Assembly: GCA_035275545.1 (NCBI GenBank)
Contig: DATEMP010000083.1
Location: 1-33,199 of the forward strand
From: WS-11 sp035275545
Lineage (GTDB): Bacteria > Eisenbacteria > RBG-16-71-46
Length of the DNA: 33,199 bases
Direction of reading: 5' to 3'
Shown: in pieces, positions 26,609 through 33,199 of the stretch
Numbering within the stretch: the stretch's first letter is position 1
Layout of the letters: the number at the start of each line of letters is the position of its first letter
Program-made: the position numbers and the translations under genes
Notes under the pieces: model-generated
Told to the model about the DNA's origin: nothing
The model's database searches: none
Seen by the model: only the letters and a program-made list of their open reading frames with translations

Positions 26609-27979
26609 TCAAGAGACTTGACGACCGACGGTCTCCTCGATGCGAAGACGGCGCAGCTTTTCGATGAGTCCCTGGCGTGAAATGCCGAGGACGCGCGCGG
26701 CGCGACTCTTGTTTCCGGCGGTGAGACGCAGCACCTCGCTGATGTGATCGGCCTCCATCTGCGCGAGCGTCGGGAGCGGGATGCCCTCGTCGCTCGCCAC
26801 CTGCCGTCCCTGCAGCTCCGACGGCAGATGCGCGACCGTGACCTCGTCGCCATCCTCGAGCAGCACCACCCGCTCGATGACGTTCTTGAGCTCGCGCACG
26901 TTCCCGGGCCAGCGGTAGCTGAGGAACAGCTGCTGGGCGGCGGGTGCAAGGTCGTTGAAGGTCTTCTGGAACTTGCGCGAGAACTCGCGCAGGAAGTGGC
27001 GCGCGAGCAGCAGGATGTCGTCGCCGCGGTCGCGCAGCGCCGGCAGGTGGATGCTCACCACCTTGAGACGGAAGTAGAGGTCGCTGCGGAAACGCGCTGA
27101 GCGCACTTCGGCTTCGAGGTCCTTGTTGGTGGCGGCGACGATGCGGATGTCGACCGAGATGTCCTGCGCCCCTCCCACCCGCTTGAACTGCCGGTGGTCG
27201 ATGAAGCGGAGCAGCTTGGCCTGGGTGGGCAGCACCATGTCCGCCACCTCGTCCAGGAACAGCGTGCCCGCGTCGCACAGCTCGACCAGCCCCTTCTTGG
27301 CCTCGGACGCGTCGGTGTACGCCCCCTTCTCGTGACCGAACAGCTCGTTCTCGAGCAGGCTCTCGTGGAACGAGGAGCAGTTCACCTCCATGAGCGGTGC
27401 CTGGGCGCGGTCGCTGCGGTAATGAATGGCCCGGGCGACCAATTCCTTGCCGGTGCCGCTCTCGCCGGTGATCAGAACCGAGGTCGCCTGGCTGCGCACC
27501 ACCTTCTCGATGAGGTCGCGCACCTCCTGGATGAGCGGCGAGCGCCCGACGATCTCCTCGCCCGAGTAATGCTTCCATGCCTTGCGCCGGTAGAGGTCGA
27601 GCTCGGTGGCCTGGCGGAAGCCCTTTCCGGCCGACTCGACCGCCAGGACGATGTCCTCCATCTCGTACGGCTTGCGCAGGAAGTCGCAGGCCCCGAGCTT
27701 CATCGCCTCGACCGCCGACTGGACGTCCCCGTAGGCGGTGATGACGATCGCCTGGATCAGCGGGTCGAGGTGGCGGACCCGTCGGAGCACCGAGAGCCCG
27801 TCGGTGTCGGGGAGTCGCATGTCCAGGATCAGGACCTGGGGACGCACCTGCGACGTCTTCTCGAGCCCCTCGGCGCCGGTGCTCGCCAGCTCGACCGCGT
27901 AGCCGCGCGCCTTGAGCACCTTGGCGAGCGACTTGCGGATCAGCACCTCGTCGTCGATCACCAGCACGGAGGTCTTCAT
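26609..27979 (-). CDS. NtrC-family sigma-54-dependent response regulator (REC-AAA+-Fis HTH), GAYTDA variant
   Basis: The 456-residue protein is a transcription activator phosphorylated by the kinase encoded just upstream. The receiver domain (1-120) has the acidic pocket Asp9/Asp10/Glu11, phosphorylation site Asp53, Thr81 and Lys103. The AAA+ domain (about 143-385) has Walker A GESGTGKE (172-179) and Walker B TLFLDE (239-244). Its sigma-54 contact loop reads GAYTDA at 219-224, where GAFTGA is usual. The C-terminal Fis-type HTH includes NKSRAARVLGISRQGLIEKL. ATG 27979 is preceded by GAGGAG formed by the last kinase codons, and the kinase stop is 7 bases upstream, so translation is coupled. Transcription ends at the hairpin at 26449-26480. 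Target genes are not identifiable here. Confidence 0.93.
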   Translation of the reverse strand: MKTSVLVIDDEVLIRKSLAKVLKARGYAVELASTGAEGLEKTSQVRPQVLILDMRLPDTDGLSVLRRVRHLDPLIQAIVITAYGDVQSAVEAMKLGACDFLRKPYEMEDIVLAVESAGKGFRQATELDLYRRKAWKHYSGEEIVGRSPLIQEVRDLIEKVVRSQATSVLITGESGTGKELVARAIHYRSDRAQAPLMEVNCSSFHESLLENELFGHEKGAYTDASEAKKGLVELCDAGTLFLDEVADMVLPTQAKLLRFIDHRQFKRVGGAQDISVDIRIVAATNKDLEAEVRSARFRSDLYFRLKVVSIHLPALRDRGDDILLLARHFLREFSRKFQKTFNDLAPAAQQLFLSYRWPGNVRELKNVIERVVLLEDGDEVTVAHLPSELQGRQVASDEGIPLPTLAQMEADHISEVLRLTAGNKSRAARVLGISRQGLIEKLRRLRIEETVGRQVS

Positions 27980-27986
27980 CGCGCCA

Positions 27987-29135
27987 TCACTCCTCGGGCC
28001 GGCCGGGCGGCTCGGCGGGCACCGGGAAGGAGACCCGGAAGGTGGCCCCGCCCCCGGCGTTGTTGCGCGCGGTGATCACCCCGCCCACCTCGCGCATGAT
28101 CTGGACCGAGATCGGCAGCCCCAGCCCGGTGCCGGTCGACCGGGTGGTGAAGAAGGGGTCGAAGATCTTCTCGATCAGGTCGCGCGGGATCCCGAGCCCG
28201 TTGTCGGAGAACGAGATGTCCACCATCGAGCGGCGCGTCCGGTAGCGGCGCACCGCACTGGTGGCGGTGAGATCGCCGCCCTCGGGCATCGCCTGGAGGG
28301 CGTTGAGGCATAAGTTGAGGAACACCTGCTGGGTGAGGTCGGGGTCGGCGTAGACCAGCGGCAGGTCGTCGGCCAGGTCGCGGTGCAGGATCACCTCGGC
28401 GTCGCCCAACTGCAGCTCGATCATCGCCAGGGTCTTCTCGAGCACCTGGTGGAGATCGCAGGGCTGGGGGCGCGCCGCCGGCGGCCGCGCGAACATGAGC
28501 AGGCCGGTGATGATCTGCTCGATCCGGTCCAGCTCCTTGATGACGTCGTCCAGGTCCTCGCGGCGCGGGTCGCGCGGCTTGAACTTGGAGCCCACGAACT
28601 GCACCGTGGTGCGGATCCCGGTGAGCGGGTTACGGATCTCGTGGGCCACGTAGGCCGAGAGCTCCCCGAGCGAGACCAGGCGGTCGATCTTCTTCTGGAA
28701 CTCCCCGTCCTCGCTCTCGGAGATCGCCTCGGCCAGGATCACCGAGCCCATGACCGCGCCCTCCTCGTCGCGCAGCGGCATGGCCTCGGCCTTGAGGGTC
28801 ATCTCGCGACCCTCCGCCTCGAGCTTGAAGTCGCGGGGCTCGCGGGCGGCGCCCTTGAGCCAGCGTGCGTCGGCACCCGGGAAGAGCCGCGACCCGGCCA
28901 GACCCATGAGGCCCTGGGGCTCGAGCCCGAGCAGGTCCTCGATCCAGCGGTTCGCGTACACGACCTTGCGCTCGCGATCGAGTGCCACCACCCCCTGCTC
29001 GATCGCATCCAATACGTGGTGCGCGAGCGGCGCCGGACGGGGCGCGGGCACGGGACCGGCAGGCGCCGGCTCGACGGGGCGTGTGGCGGTTTCGCTGCGC
29101 GTCGTCAACGCTCCTCCGGGATCGGATGCGGACAC
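27987..29135 (-). CDS. Soluble PAS-domain sensor histidine kinase (NtrB-like)
   Basis: The 382-residue kinase has no signal peptide or membrane segment and should sense a cytosolic signal. After a Pro/Ala-rich start of about 38 residues comes a PAS domain (about 39-140; VLDAIEQGVVALD, YANRWIEDLLGLEPQ). The dimerisation domain carries the phospho-acceptor His165 in VAHEIRNPLTGI. The ATPase domain follows with N box (LNLCLNALQAMPEGG), G1 (FSDNGLGIP), F box (FDPFFTT) and G2 (TGTGLGL). It phosphorylates the sigma-54 activator encoded 7 bases downstream. The start is uncertain: GTG 29135 gives the longest frame but has no ribosome site, whereas TTG 29108 has GGAGG 4 bases upstream. Neither affects the domains. 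The gene is divergent from the ppiD-like gene. Confidence 0.92.
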   Translation of the reverse strand: MSASDPGGALTTRSETATRPVEPAPAGPVPAPRPAPLAHHVLDAIEQGVVALDRERKVVYANRWIEDLLGLEPQGLMGLAGSRLFPGADARWLKGAAREPRDFKLEAEGREMTLKAEAMPLRDEEGAVMGSVILAEAISESEDGEFQKKIDRLVSLGELSAYVAHEIRNPLTGIRTTVQFVGSKFKPRDPRREDLDDVIKELDRIEQIITGLLMFARPPAARPQPCDLHQVLEKTLAMIELQLGDAEVILHRDLADDLPLVYADPDLTQQVFLNLCLNALQAMPEGGDLTATSAVRRYRTRRSMVDISFSDNGLGIPRDLIEKIFDPFFTTRSTGTGLGLPISVQIMREVGGVITARNNAGGGATFRVSFPVPAEPPGRPEE

Positions 29136-29173
29136 GGGGTGATGTCGCTATGGGTAGCACAGGGCATCCGACC

Positions 29174-29191
29174 CCACAACAGCGCTTGTGG
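29174..29191. promoter_or_regulatory. Dyad in the divergent promoter region
   Basis: CCACAA (29174-29179) and TTGTGG (29186-29191) are exact complements with a 6-base spacer. The dyad lies between the kinase start and the -35 of the divergent foldase gene, so it could be an operator serving one or both. A possible kinase promoter uses the same TTGTGG as -35 with a weak TACCCA -10. Confidence 0.3.
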
Positions 29192-29207
29192 TCCCGCGCG
29201 CACGCGG

Positions 29208-29236
29208 TTGTCCGGCACCGGGAGCGCTGATAGAAT
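29208..29236 (+). promoter_or_regulatory. Sigma-70-type promoter of the PpiD-like gene
   Basis: TTGTCC (29208-29213) and TAGAAT (29231-29236) are separated by exactly 17 bases. The -10 matches five of six consensus bases and the -35 four of six. The expected leader is about 45 bases before ATG 29288. Confidence 0.6.
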
Positions 29237-29287
29237 GCCCGGTCGCTCCTTCACCCTTGACCCCGCCGCATCCATTACGGAGTTCGC

Positions 29288-31105
29288 ATGCTGAAGCTGT
29301 TGCGCATGGGCAATAAGCGCACCAAGTTGATCTGGTGGTTCCTGATCGTCATCACCTGCATCACGTTCGTGGGCGGATTCATCTTCCTGTTCGGGGCCGG
29401 GGTCGACAACGGCCTGGGTGCCCGGGGCACCGCCGGCGACCTCGGGAACGTCAACGGCGCGCCGATCTCGCGGGTCGCCTTCCAGAACGCCGTCAACGAG
29501 CAGCGGGACGCGTTCAAGCAGCAGACCGGCTCCGATCCCGACGCCGAGGAGACGCGCGCCCTCGAAGTGCAGGCCTGGCGCTCGCTGGTGACCCATCAGA
29601 TCCTCCAGGCGGAGGCCAAGCGCCTGGGGCTCACGCCCACCGATCACGAGGTGGTGCTCTCGCTCCAGTCCTCGCCGCCGCCGATGCTCGCCTCTGCTCC
29701 CGCGTTCCAGACCGACGGCAAGTTCGACCCGCGGAAGTACATGGAGGCGCTCCGCAACCCGGAGAACAACTGGGCGCCCTTCGAGGAGATGGCGCGCGAC
29801 CAGCTTCCGGTGCGCAAGCTTCAAGAAAGGCTGCTCGCCTCGCTCAAGCTCTCCGAGCCCGAGCTCCAGAAGGCGTACCGCGACCGCTTCGAGCGCGTGG
29901 GCGTGACGGTCGCCGTGGTGCCGCCCTCGACCCAGCCCAACGTGCCCGCCCCCAGTGACGCCGATCTGGAGCGGGTCTACCAGCAGCACAAGGGGCGCTT
30001 CGCATCGGGTCCGCGCACGCAGCTCGAAGTGCTGCAGATCCCGATCAAGTTCTCTCCCGAGGAAGTGCGCACCGCCCGCGAGCAGGCCCAGGGCCTCGCC
30101 GACCGCGCGCGGCGCGGCGAGGACTTCGCGACCCTGGCCCGCGACTACTCCGAGGGCTCGGGCGCCGCCAAGGGTGGCGAGATCCAGCGCGTGTTCCAGC
30201 CGCACGAGTTCGGCCAGGCGATGGAAGCCAAGATGGCCGCGCTCCCGGTGGGCGGGATCAGCGAGCCGTTCCAGGACGGACCCTACTGGGTGATCCTCAA
30301 GGTGCTGGGACGCGTTCCCGACCCGACCACGCCGGTGCCCAACATGCGCGTCGCCCAGATCGCGGTCAGGATCCGCGCCGGCGAGTCATCGATGCGCGAT
30401 CAGTTCCAGGCGGCGCAGAAGATCCGCGACCGCGCCGCGAGCATCGGGCTCGGCAAGGCGGCCGCCGAGAACGGCCTGGCGACCGGGCGCACCGGCTTCT
30501 ACGACTACAACTCGCCCCCGCCGGAGCTCGGCACCGCGGCCGAGGCGGCCGACTGGGGCCTGAGCGCCAAGCCCGGGTCCGTGAGTCGTGTCGTCGAGGG
30601 CCCGCAGGAGATGACCATCGTCCAGGTGGTGGCGCAGCACCCGGGAGGCATCCCGGCCAAGGCGGACATCCTCGAGCCGCTTCGCCAGATCGCCCAGATC
30701 CAGACACGCGTGAGCCAGACCAAGGCGGTGGCCGATCAGGTCGCGCAGTCGGTGGCGCGCGGCGTGCGCCTCGAGGACGCGGCCCGCACGGCGGGTGCGC
30801 AGACCTTCACGGTCGAGGCGATGAGCCGGCTCCAGCCGGATCCGCGGCTCGCCCGCGCGCCCGAGGCGGTGGGTGCGGCGTTCGGCACCGCCACCGGCCG
30901 CACGGTCGGCCCGATCGAGACGCTCGGAGGATGGTATCTGGTGCGCGTCAACACCCGCGCCCCCGCCGACACCGCGGCGTTCGAGCAGCTCAAGGCCCAG
31001 ATCACCCAGGACATCATCGGCCGGCGCCAGCAGATGTTCTTCGTCAACTGGATCGCCGAGCTCCGCTCCAAAGCCAAAGTGAAGGACTTCCGCGGCGGCT
31101 CGTAG
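29288..31105 (+). CDS. ppiD: PpiD/SurA-like membrane-anchored periplasmic peptidyl-prolyl isomerase and chaperone
   Basis: The 605-residue protein has a basic N-terminus (MLKLLRMGNKRTK) and one transmembrane anchor at about 14-36, with the rest facing the periplasm, as in PpiD of about 620 residues. A SurA/trigger-factor-type helical chaperone region covers about 50-230. A parvulin-type rotamase domain (about 242-343) includes DFATLARDYSEGSGAAKGGE and VGGISEPFQDGPYWVILKV. A second, diverged rotamase-like region follows, with GFYDYN and a further G-rich segment, and the C-terminus is basic and helical. It likely assists folding of exported proteins, which suits a genome with giant secreted proteins. 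GGAG lies 5 bases before the ATG. The gene converges on the tatA operon. Isomerase activity is not certain, since many PpiD homologues are only chaperones. Confidence 0.88.
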   Translation: MLKLLRMGNKRTKLIWWFLIVITCITFVGGFIFLFGAGVDNGLGARGTAGDLGNVNGAPISRVAFQNAVNEQRDAFKQQTGSDPDAEETRALEVQAWRSLVTHQILQAEAKRLGLTPTDHEVVLSLQSSPPPMLASAPAFQTDGKFDPRKYMEALRNPENNWAPFEEMARDQLPVRKLQERLLASLKLSEPELQKAYRDRFERVGVTVAVVPPSTQPNVPAPSDADLERVYQQHKGRFASGPRTQLEVLQIPIKFSPEEVRTAREQAQGLADRARRGEDFATLARDYSEGSGAAKGGEIQRVFQPHEFGQAMEAKMAALPVGGISEPFQDGPYWVILKVLGRVPDPTTPVPNMRVAQIAVRIRAGESSMRDQFQAAQKIRDRAASIGLGKAAAENGLATGRTGFYDYNSPPPELGTAAEAADWGLSAKPGSVSRVVEGPQEMTIVQVVAQHPGGIPAKADILEPLRQIAQIQTRVSQTKAVADQVAQSVARGVRLEDAARTAGAQTFTVEAMSRLQPDPRLARAPEAVGAAFGTATGRTVGPIETLGGWYLVRVNTRAPADTAAFEQLKAQITQDIIGRRQQMFFVNWIAELRSKAKVKDFRGGS

Positions 31106-31143
31106 GCCCGTAGCGCAGTGAGCCAGGATGGCGAACGGAGCGG

Positions 31144-31163
31144 GCCGGGAGGAGTCCCCCGGC
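31144..31163. terminator. Weak hairpin between convergent genes
   Basis: GCCGGG (31144-31149) pairs with CCCGGC (31158-31163) around an 8-base loop, between the ppiD-like stop and the tatA stop. There is no T-tract on either strand, so it is at best a weak or rho-assisted site. Confidence 0.25.
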
Positions 31164-31184
31164 ATCCGTTTCGCCTACGAGGAG

Positions 31185-31370
31185 CTACTTCGGCTTCTCG
31201 ACCGGCGGCTCCTCGCGGTTCACCTCGTCGGTGATCTCGCGCTGCGCCTTGCGGAACTCGCGCAACGCCTGTCCCAGCCCGCGCGCCATCTTCGGGATCT
31301 GGCTGGGCCCGAAGATGAGCAGGATGATGAGGAACACCAGGCCGATTTCGCTGCCGCCGAGTCCGAACAC
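31185..31370 (-). CDS. tatA: Twin-arginine translocase subunit TatA/TatE
   Basis: The 61-residue protein has the TatA layout. A short periplasmic start (FGLGGSEIG) precedes one membrane helix (LVFLIILLIF) and the FGPSQIPKMARG hinge. An amphipathic helix (GLGQALREFRKAQREI) and a short charged tail follow. TatA multimers form the pore for folded proteins carrying RR signal peptides. The start is GTG 31370, with GGAGG 10 bases upstream that overlaps the end of the preceding LytR_C gene. It is the last gene of the panC-tatA operon and converges on the ppiD-like gene. TatB is less likely because the charged tail is short. No tatC is in the window. Confidence 0.9.
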   Translation of the reverse strand: MFGLGGSEIGLVFLIILLIFGPSQIPKMARGLGQALREFRKAQREITDEVNREEPPVEKPK

Positions 31371-31385
31371 GTAGGTCTCGCCTCC

Positions 31386-31841
31386 CTAGGGTCCTTCGTC
31401 CAGGTGGAGCCGGCTGCGATCGCTGCCGAGCACCACCGTAACATCCGCCACGTCCGAATCCCACGCCTGCCGCACCACCGGCGGACCGCCCAGGTACCGG
31501 GCGACCGCGCGCGCCGAGACCGGATCGGCGCGCCGCGCCACCACAATGGTGGCGACGTAGTCCGAACGGTCGGCGTTGCGGACCTCCACGACGTGGAATC
31601 CGCCCTGCCGCAGGAACGAAGCGACCTTGGATCCGATGCCGCCCTCGCCGCTGCCGTTCAGCACCTGCACCCGGATCACCCGCCGCGATGGTGTCCCCAC
31701 CGTCGCGAGCTGACCCTGATCGTCCGGCGGCCGGAAGGTCGTCCAGGCCCACGAGCCGACCAGCGCCAGCACCACCATCCCCAGCATCACGATCGCGATG
31801 CGGGTGAGCCTGCCCGTTGCTTTGCTAGCGCCGCGCGCCAC
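31386..31841 (-). CDS. Membrane-anchored LytR_C-domain protein
   Basis: The 151-residue protein has a basic start (MARGASKATGRLTR) and one transmembrane segment at about 14-34. A periplasmic domain at about 55-143 (IRVQVLNGSG, GIGSKVASFLRQGGFHVVEV, YVATIVVARR, VTVVLGSD) matches the LytR C-terminal (LytR_C) pattern. That domain is often linked to cell-envelope processes, but this protein has no LytR-CpsA-Psr catalytic domain, so no enzyme activity is expected. The start is GTG 31841, overlapping the end of the HIT gene by 17 bases, which suggests coupled translation. The tatA start follows 15 bases after its stop. The role in the operon is unknown. Confidence 0.8.
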   Translation of the reverse strand: MARGASKATGRLTRIAIVMLGMVVLALVGSWAWTTFRPPDDQGQLATVGTPSRRVIRVQVLNGSGEGGIGSKVASFLRQGGFHVVEVRNADRSDYVATIVVARRADPVSARAVARYLGGPPVVRQAWDSDVADVTVVLGSDRSRLHLDEGP

Positions 31842-32352
31842 GCCTGCCCGTGAGGGTGCGGATGGCGCGCCCCAGCCGCGACCGCGTCCGGCTCAGCGTC
31901 TCGGGCAGCACCTTCGTCCCTCCCACGACCGGCATGAAGTTCGTGTCCCCGTTCCACCGGGGCACCAGGTGGAGGTGCAGGTGTCCGGGGAACCCCGCAC
32001 CCGCGACCCGGCCCACGTTGGCCCCGTAGTTGATGCCGTGCGGCCGGTACTCGGCCGCGAGCGCCCGTTCCGCCAGCGCCACCAGCGCGAGCAGGTCATG
32101 GCGTTCGTCGAGACTCAGGCGCTCGAAGCGGGGCACGTGACGGCGGACCGCCACCATCAGGTGCCCGGCATTGTACGGGAAACGGTTGAGCATCAGGAAC
32201 GCCTCGCCCTGGCGCGCCAGCACCAGGTGCGTCCGCTCCCCGCCGGGGCGGGCGACGCGGCAGAACAGGCAGCCGCGCTCCTCGGTCGCCCGGGCCACGT
32301 AGCGCATGCGCCAGGGCGCCCACAGCCGCACCACCCGCTCCTCGCGCGCCAT
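31825..32352 (-). CDS. HIT-family nucleotide hydrolase/phosphorylase (AP4A phosphorylase-like)
   Basis: The 175-residue protein has the histidine triad GHLHLHL with His124, His126 and His128, the middle histidine acting on nucleotide phosphates. The opening VVRLWAPWRMRYV plus GCLFC (residues 27-31) is typical of the bacterial diadenosine tetraphosphate (AP4A) phosphorylase-like branch of the HIT family, with a probable zinc site. NRFPYNAGHLMVAVRRHV is also conserved in this branch. It likely degrades dinucleoside polyphosphates or similar nucleotides in the cytosol. ATG 32352 shares one base with the TGA of the upstream uridylyltransferase gene, so translation is coupled. A longer open frame runs through this region further upstream, but only this part has family motifs. 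Confidence 0.9.
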   Translation of the reverse strand: MAREERVVRLWAPWRMRYVARATEERGCLFCRVARPGGERTHLVLARQGEAFLMLNRFPYNAGHLMVAVRRHVPRFERLSLDERHDLLALVALAERALAAEYRPHGINYGANVGRVAGAGFPGHLHLHLVPRWNGDTNFMPVVGGTKVLPETLSRTRSRLGRAIRTLTGRRGARR

Positions 32353-33125
32353 CAGTCCCTCCGCCCCGGCCGGTCGGCACGCTCGAGGTAGAGCCGCTCC
32401 GCCTCGGCGAGCTGCTGCGGGGTGTTGATGCCCAGCAACTCGCGGTAGTCGTCGGCGCACTGGACACCCGCGCGCTCGCCCGCCGCCTGGATCAGCGACA
32501 CGGTGTCGGTGAGGTAGTACTCGCCCTGGGCGTTGCGGGTGGTGAGCTTGCCCAGCACCTGCTCCAGCACCGGGTAGCGGAACGCGTAGATCCCCGAGTT
32601 GATCTCGTCGATGGTCTTCTGCTCCGGGGTGGCGTCCTTCTCCTCGACGATCGCCACCGTGCCCGCGCGCGCGTCGCGCACGATCCGGCCGTAGCCGCGC
32701 GGGTCCGGCACCCGGGTCGAGAGCACGGTCACCGAGGCGCGGTCGGCCGCGTGGTGCACGAGCAGCGCCTCGAGCGTGCGGCCGCGCAGCAGCGGCGTGT
32801 CGCCGCACACCACCAGCAGCGTGCCGTCGAACCCTTCGAGCGCGGGCCCGGCGACCAGCACCGCGTGGCCGGTGCCGCGCTGCTGGTCCTGGACCACCCA
32901 TTCGACGCGCCCCTCCGGGAAGGTCGCGCGCACCCGGTCGCGCTGGTGGCCGATCACCACCAGCACCCGGCCCACGCCGGTCTCGTCGAGCGCCCGCAGC
33001 ACGTGCGCGAGCAGCGGCTCGCCCGCCATCGGGTGGAGCACCTTGGCGAGATCGCTGTGCATCCGCGTGCCCTGGCCCGCGGCCAGCACGATCGCGGCGG
33101 TGTCCGGGTGGCGCGGGCTGCTCAT
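32352..33125 (-). CDS. GlmU-type nucleotidyltransferase lacking the acetyltransferase domain
   Basis: The 257-residue protein begins with the nucleotide-binding loop AAIVLAAGQGTRMHSDLAKV, then LHPMAGEPLL, VVQDQQRGTGHAV, VVCGDTPLL and EINSGIYAF. These are the hallmarks of the GlmU pyrophosphorylase domain, which makes UDP-GlcNAc from GlcNAc-1-phosphate and UTP for peptidoglycan and lipopolysaccharide. Full GlmU has about 455 residues with a left-handed beta-helix acetyltransferase. Here the protein stops at the domain boundary, and the next gene is unrelated. The acetylation step must therefore be elsewhere, or this enzyme uses another sugar phosphate. ATG 33125 overlaps the panC stop (ATGA); a GTG at 33137 is also in frame. 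No frameshift is evident, since the HIT gene starts at its stop. Confidence 0.85.
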   Translation of the reverse strand: MSSPRHPDTAAIVLAAGQGTRMHSDLAKVLHPMAGEPLLAHVLRALDETGVGRVLVVIGHQRDRVRATFPEGRVEWVVQDQQRGTGHAVLVAGPALEGFDGTLLVVCGDTPLLRGRTLEALLVHHAADRASVTVLSTRVPDPRGYGRIVRDARAGTVAIVEEKDATPEQKTIDEINSGIYAFRYPVLEQVLGKLTTRNAQGEYYLTDTVSLIQAAGERAGVQCADDYRELLGINTPQQLAEAERLYLERADRPGRRD

Positions 33126-33199
33126 CGCGCCCCCCACTCGAGGTTGTCGATCAGCCGCGCCCGTCCCACCCGCGCCGCCACCGCCACCAGCACCCGCCC
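33122..33199 (-). CDS. panC: C-terminal end of pantothenate synthetase (PanC), truncated by window edge
   Basis: The last 25 codons are visible: VLVAVAARVGRARLIDNLEW and a short end, then TGA at 33122-33124. ARxGxxRLIDN is the conserved C-terminal motif of PanC, which joins pantoate and beta-alanine in coenzyme A synthesis. The stop overlaps the ATG of the GlmU-like gene. The rest of the gene lies outside the window, so the call rests on this motif only. Confidence 0.7.
   Translation of the reverse strand, partial: GRVLVAVAARVGRARLIDNLEWGAR

Overview
The window is high-GC bacterial chromosome with no rRNA, tRNA, CRISPR or transposase that I can see. Several large secreted proteins end in a FlgD-like / type IX-like C-terminal domain, and there are Kelch and Rax2-like propellers, a TatA, a PpiD-type foldase and an NtrB/NtrC-type two-component pair. 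Together these suggest a didermic (Gram-negative-type) bacterium of the FCB or Candidatus Eisenbacteria kind. That placement is inferred from domain style and GC only.

Layout. At 1-3529 (+) lie the end of an unidentified gene and an overlapping gene for a secreted multidomain zinc metallopeptidase. A strong hairpin at 3564-3593 separates it from a minus-strand series covering 3610-26240. At 3610-9046 (-) is an island of visibly lower GC (about 55-63 % in sampled lines, against about 80 % in a sampled uvrA line). It encodes a large patatin-like phospholipase with C-terminal membrane segments, a nitrilase-fold protein, and a short third frame that is either a separate gene or the frameshifted end of the nitrilase gene. 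I consider this the best candidate for an undescribed system: a membrane-anchored lipid hydrolase paired with a C-N hydrolase, probably acquired by transfer. uvrA (9267-12065, -) precedes it.

At 12141-25796 (-) are three very large secreted paralogues that share modules: 14 Rax2-like propeller repeats, a cysteine-containing beta-sandwich repeat of about 155 residues, Kelch propellers, Fn3 and a sorting tail. The 2.2-2.3k-residue protein is essentially the propeller half of one neighbour joined to the sandwich-plus-Kelch half of the other. Upstream of them lies a gene of only 21 codons for a Lys/Ala peptide (26175-26240, -) with a perfect extended Shine-Dalgarno sequence.

At 26609-29135 (-) are a soluble PAS histidine kinase and an NtrC-type sigma-54 activator, translationally coupled and closed by a clear intrinsic terminator (26449-26480). 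Two consensus DnaA boxes sit just upstream of that terminator. Divergent from the kinase is a PpiD-like periplasmic foldase (29288-31105, +) with a good sigma-70-type promoter. It converges on a tight housekeeping operon on the minus strand: panC (end only), a GlmU-type uridylyltransferase lacking the acetyltransferase half, a HIT-family hydrolase, a LytR_C-domain protein and tatA. Most genes in that operon overlap or nearly abut, so co-translation is likely.
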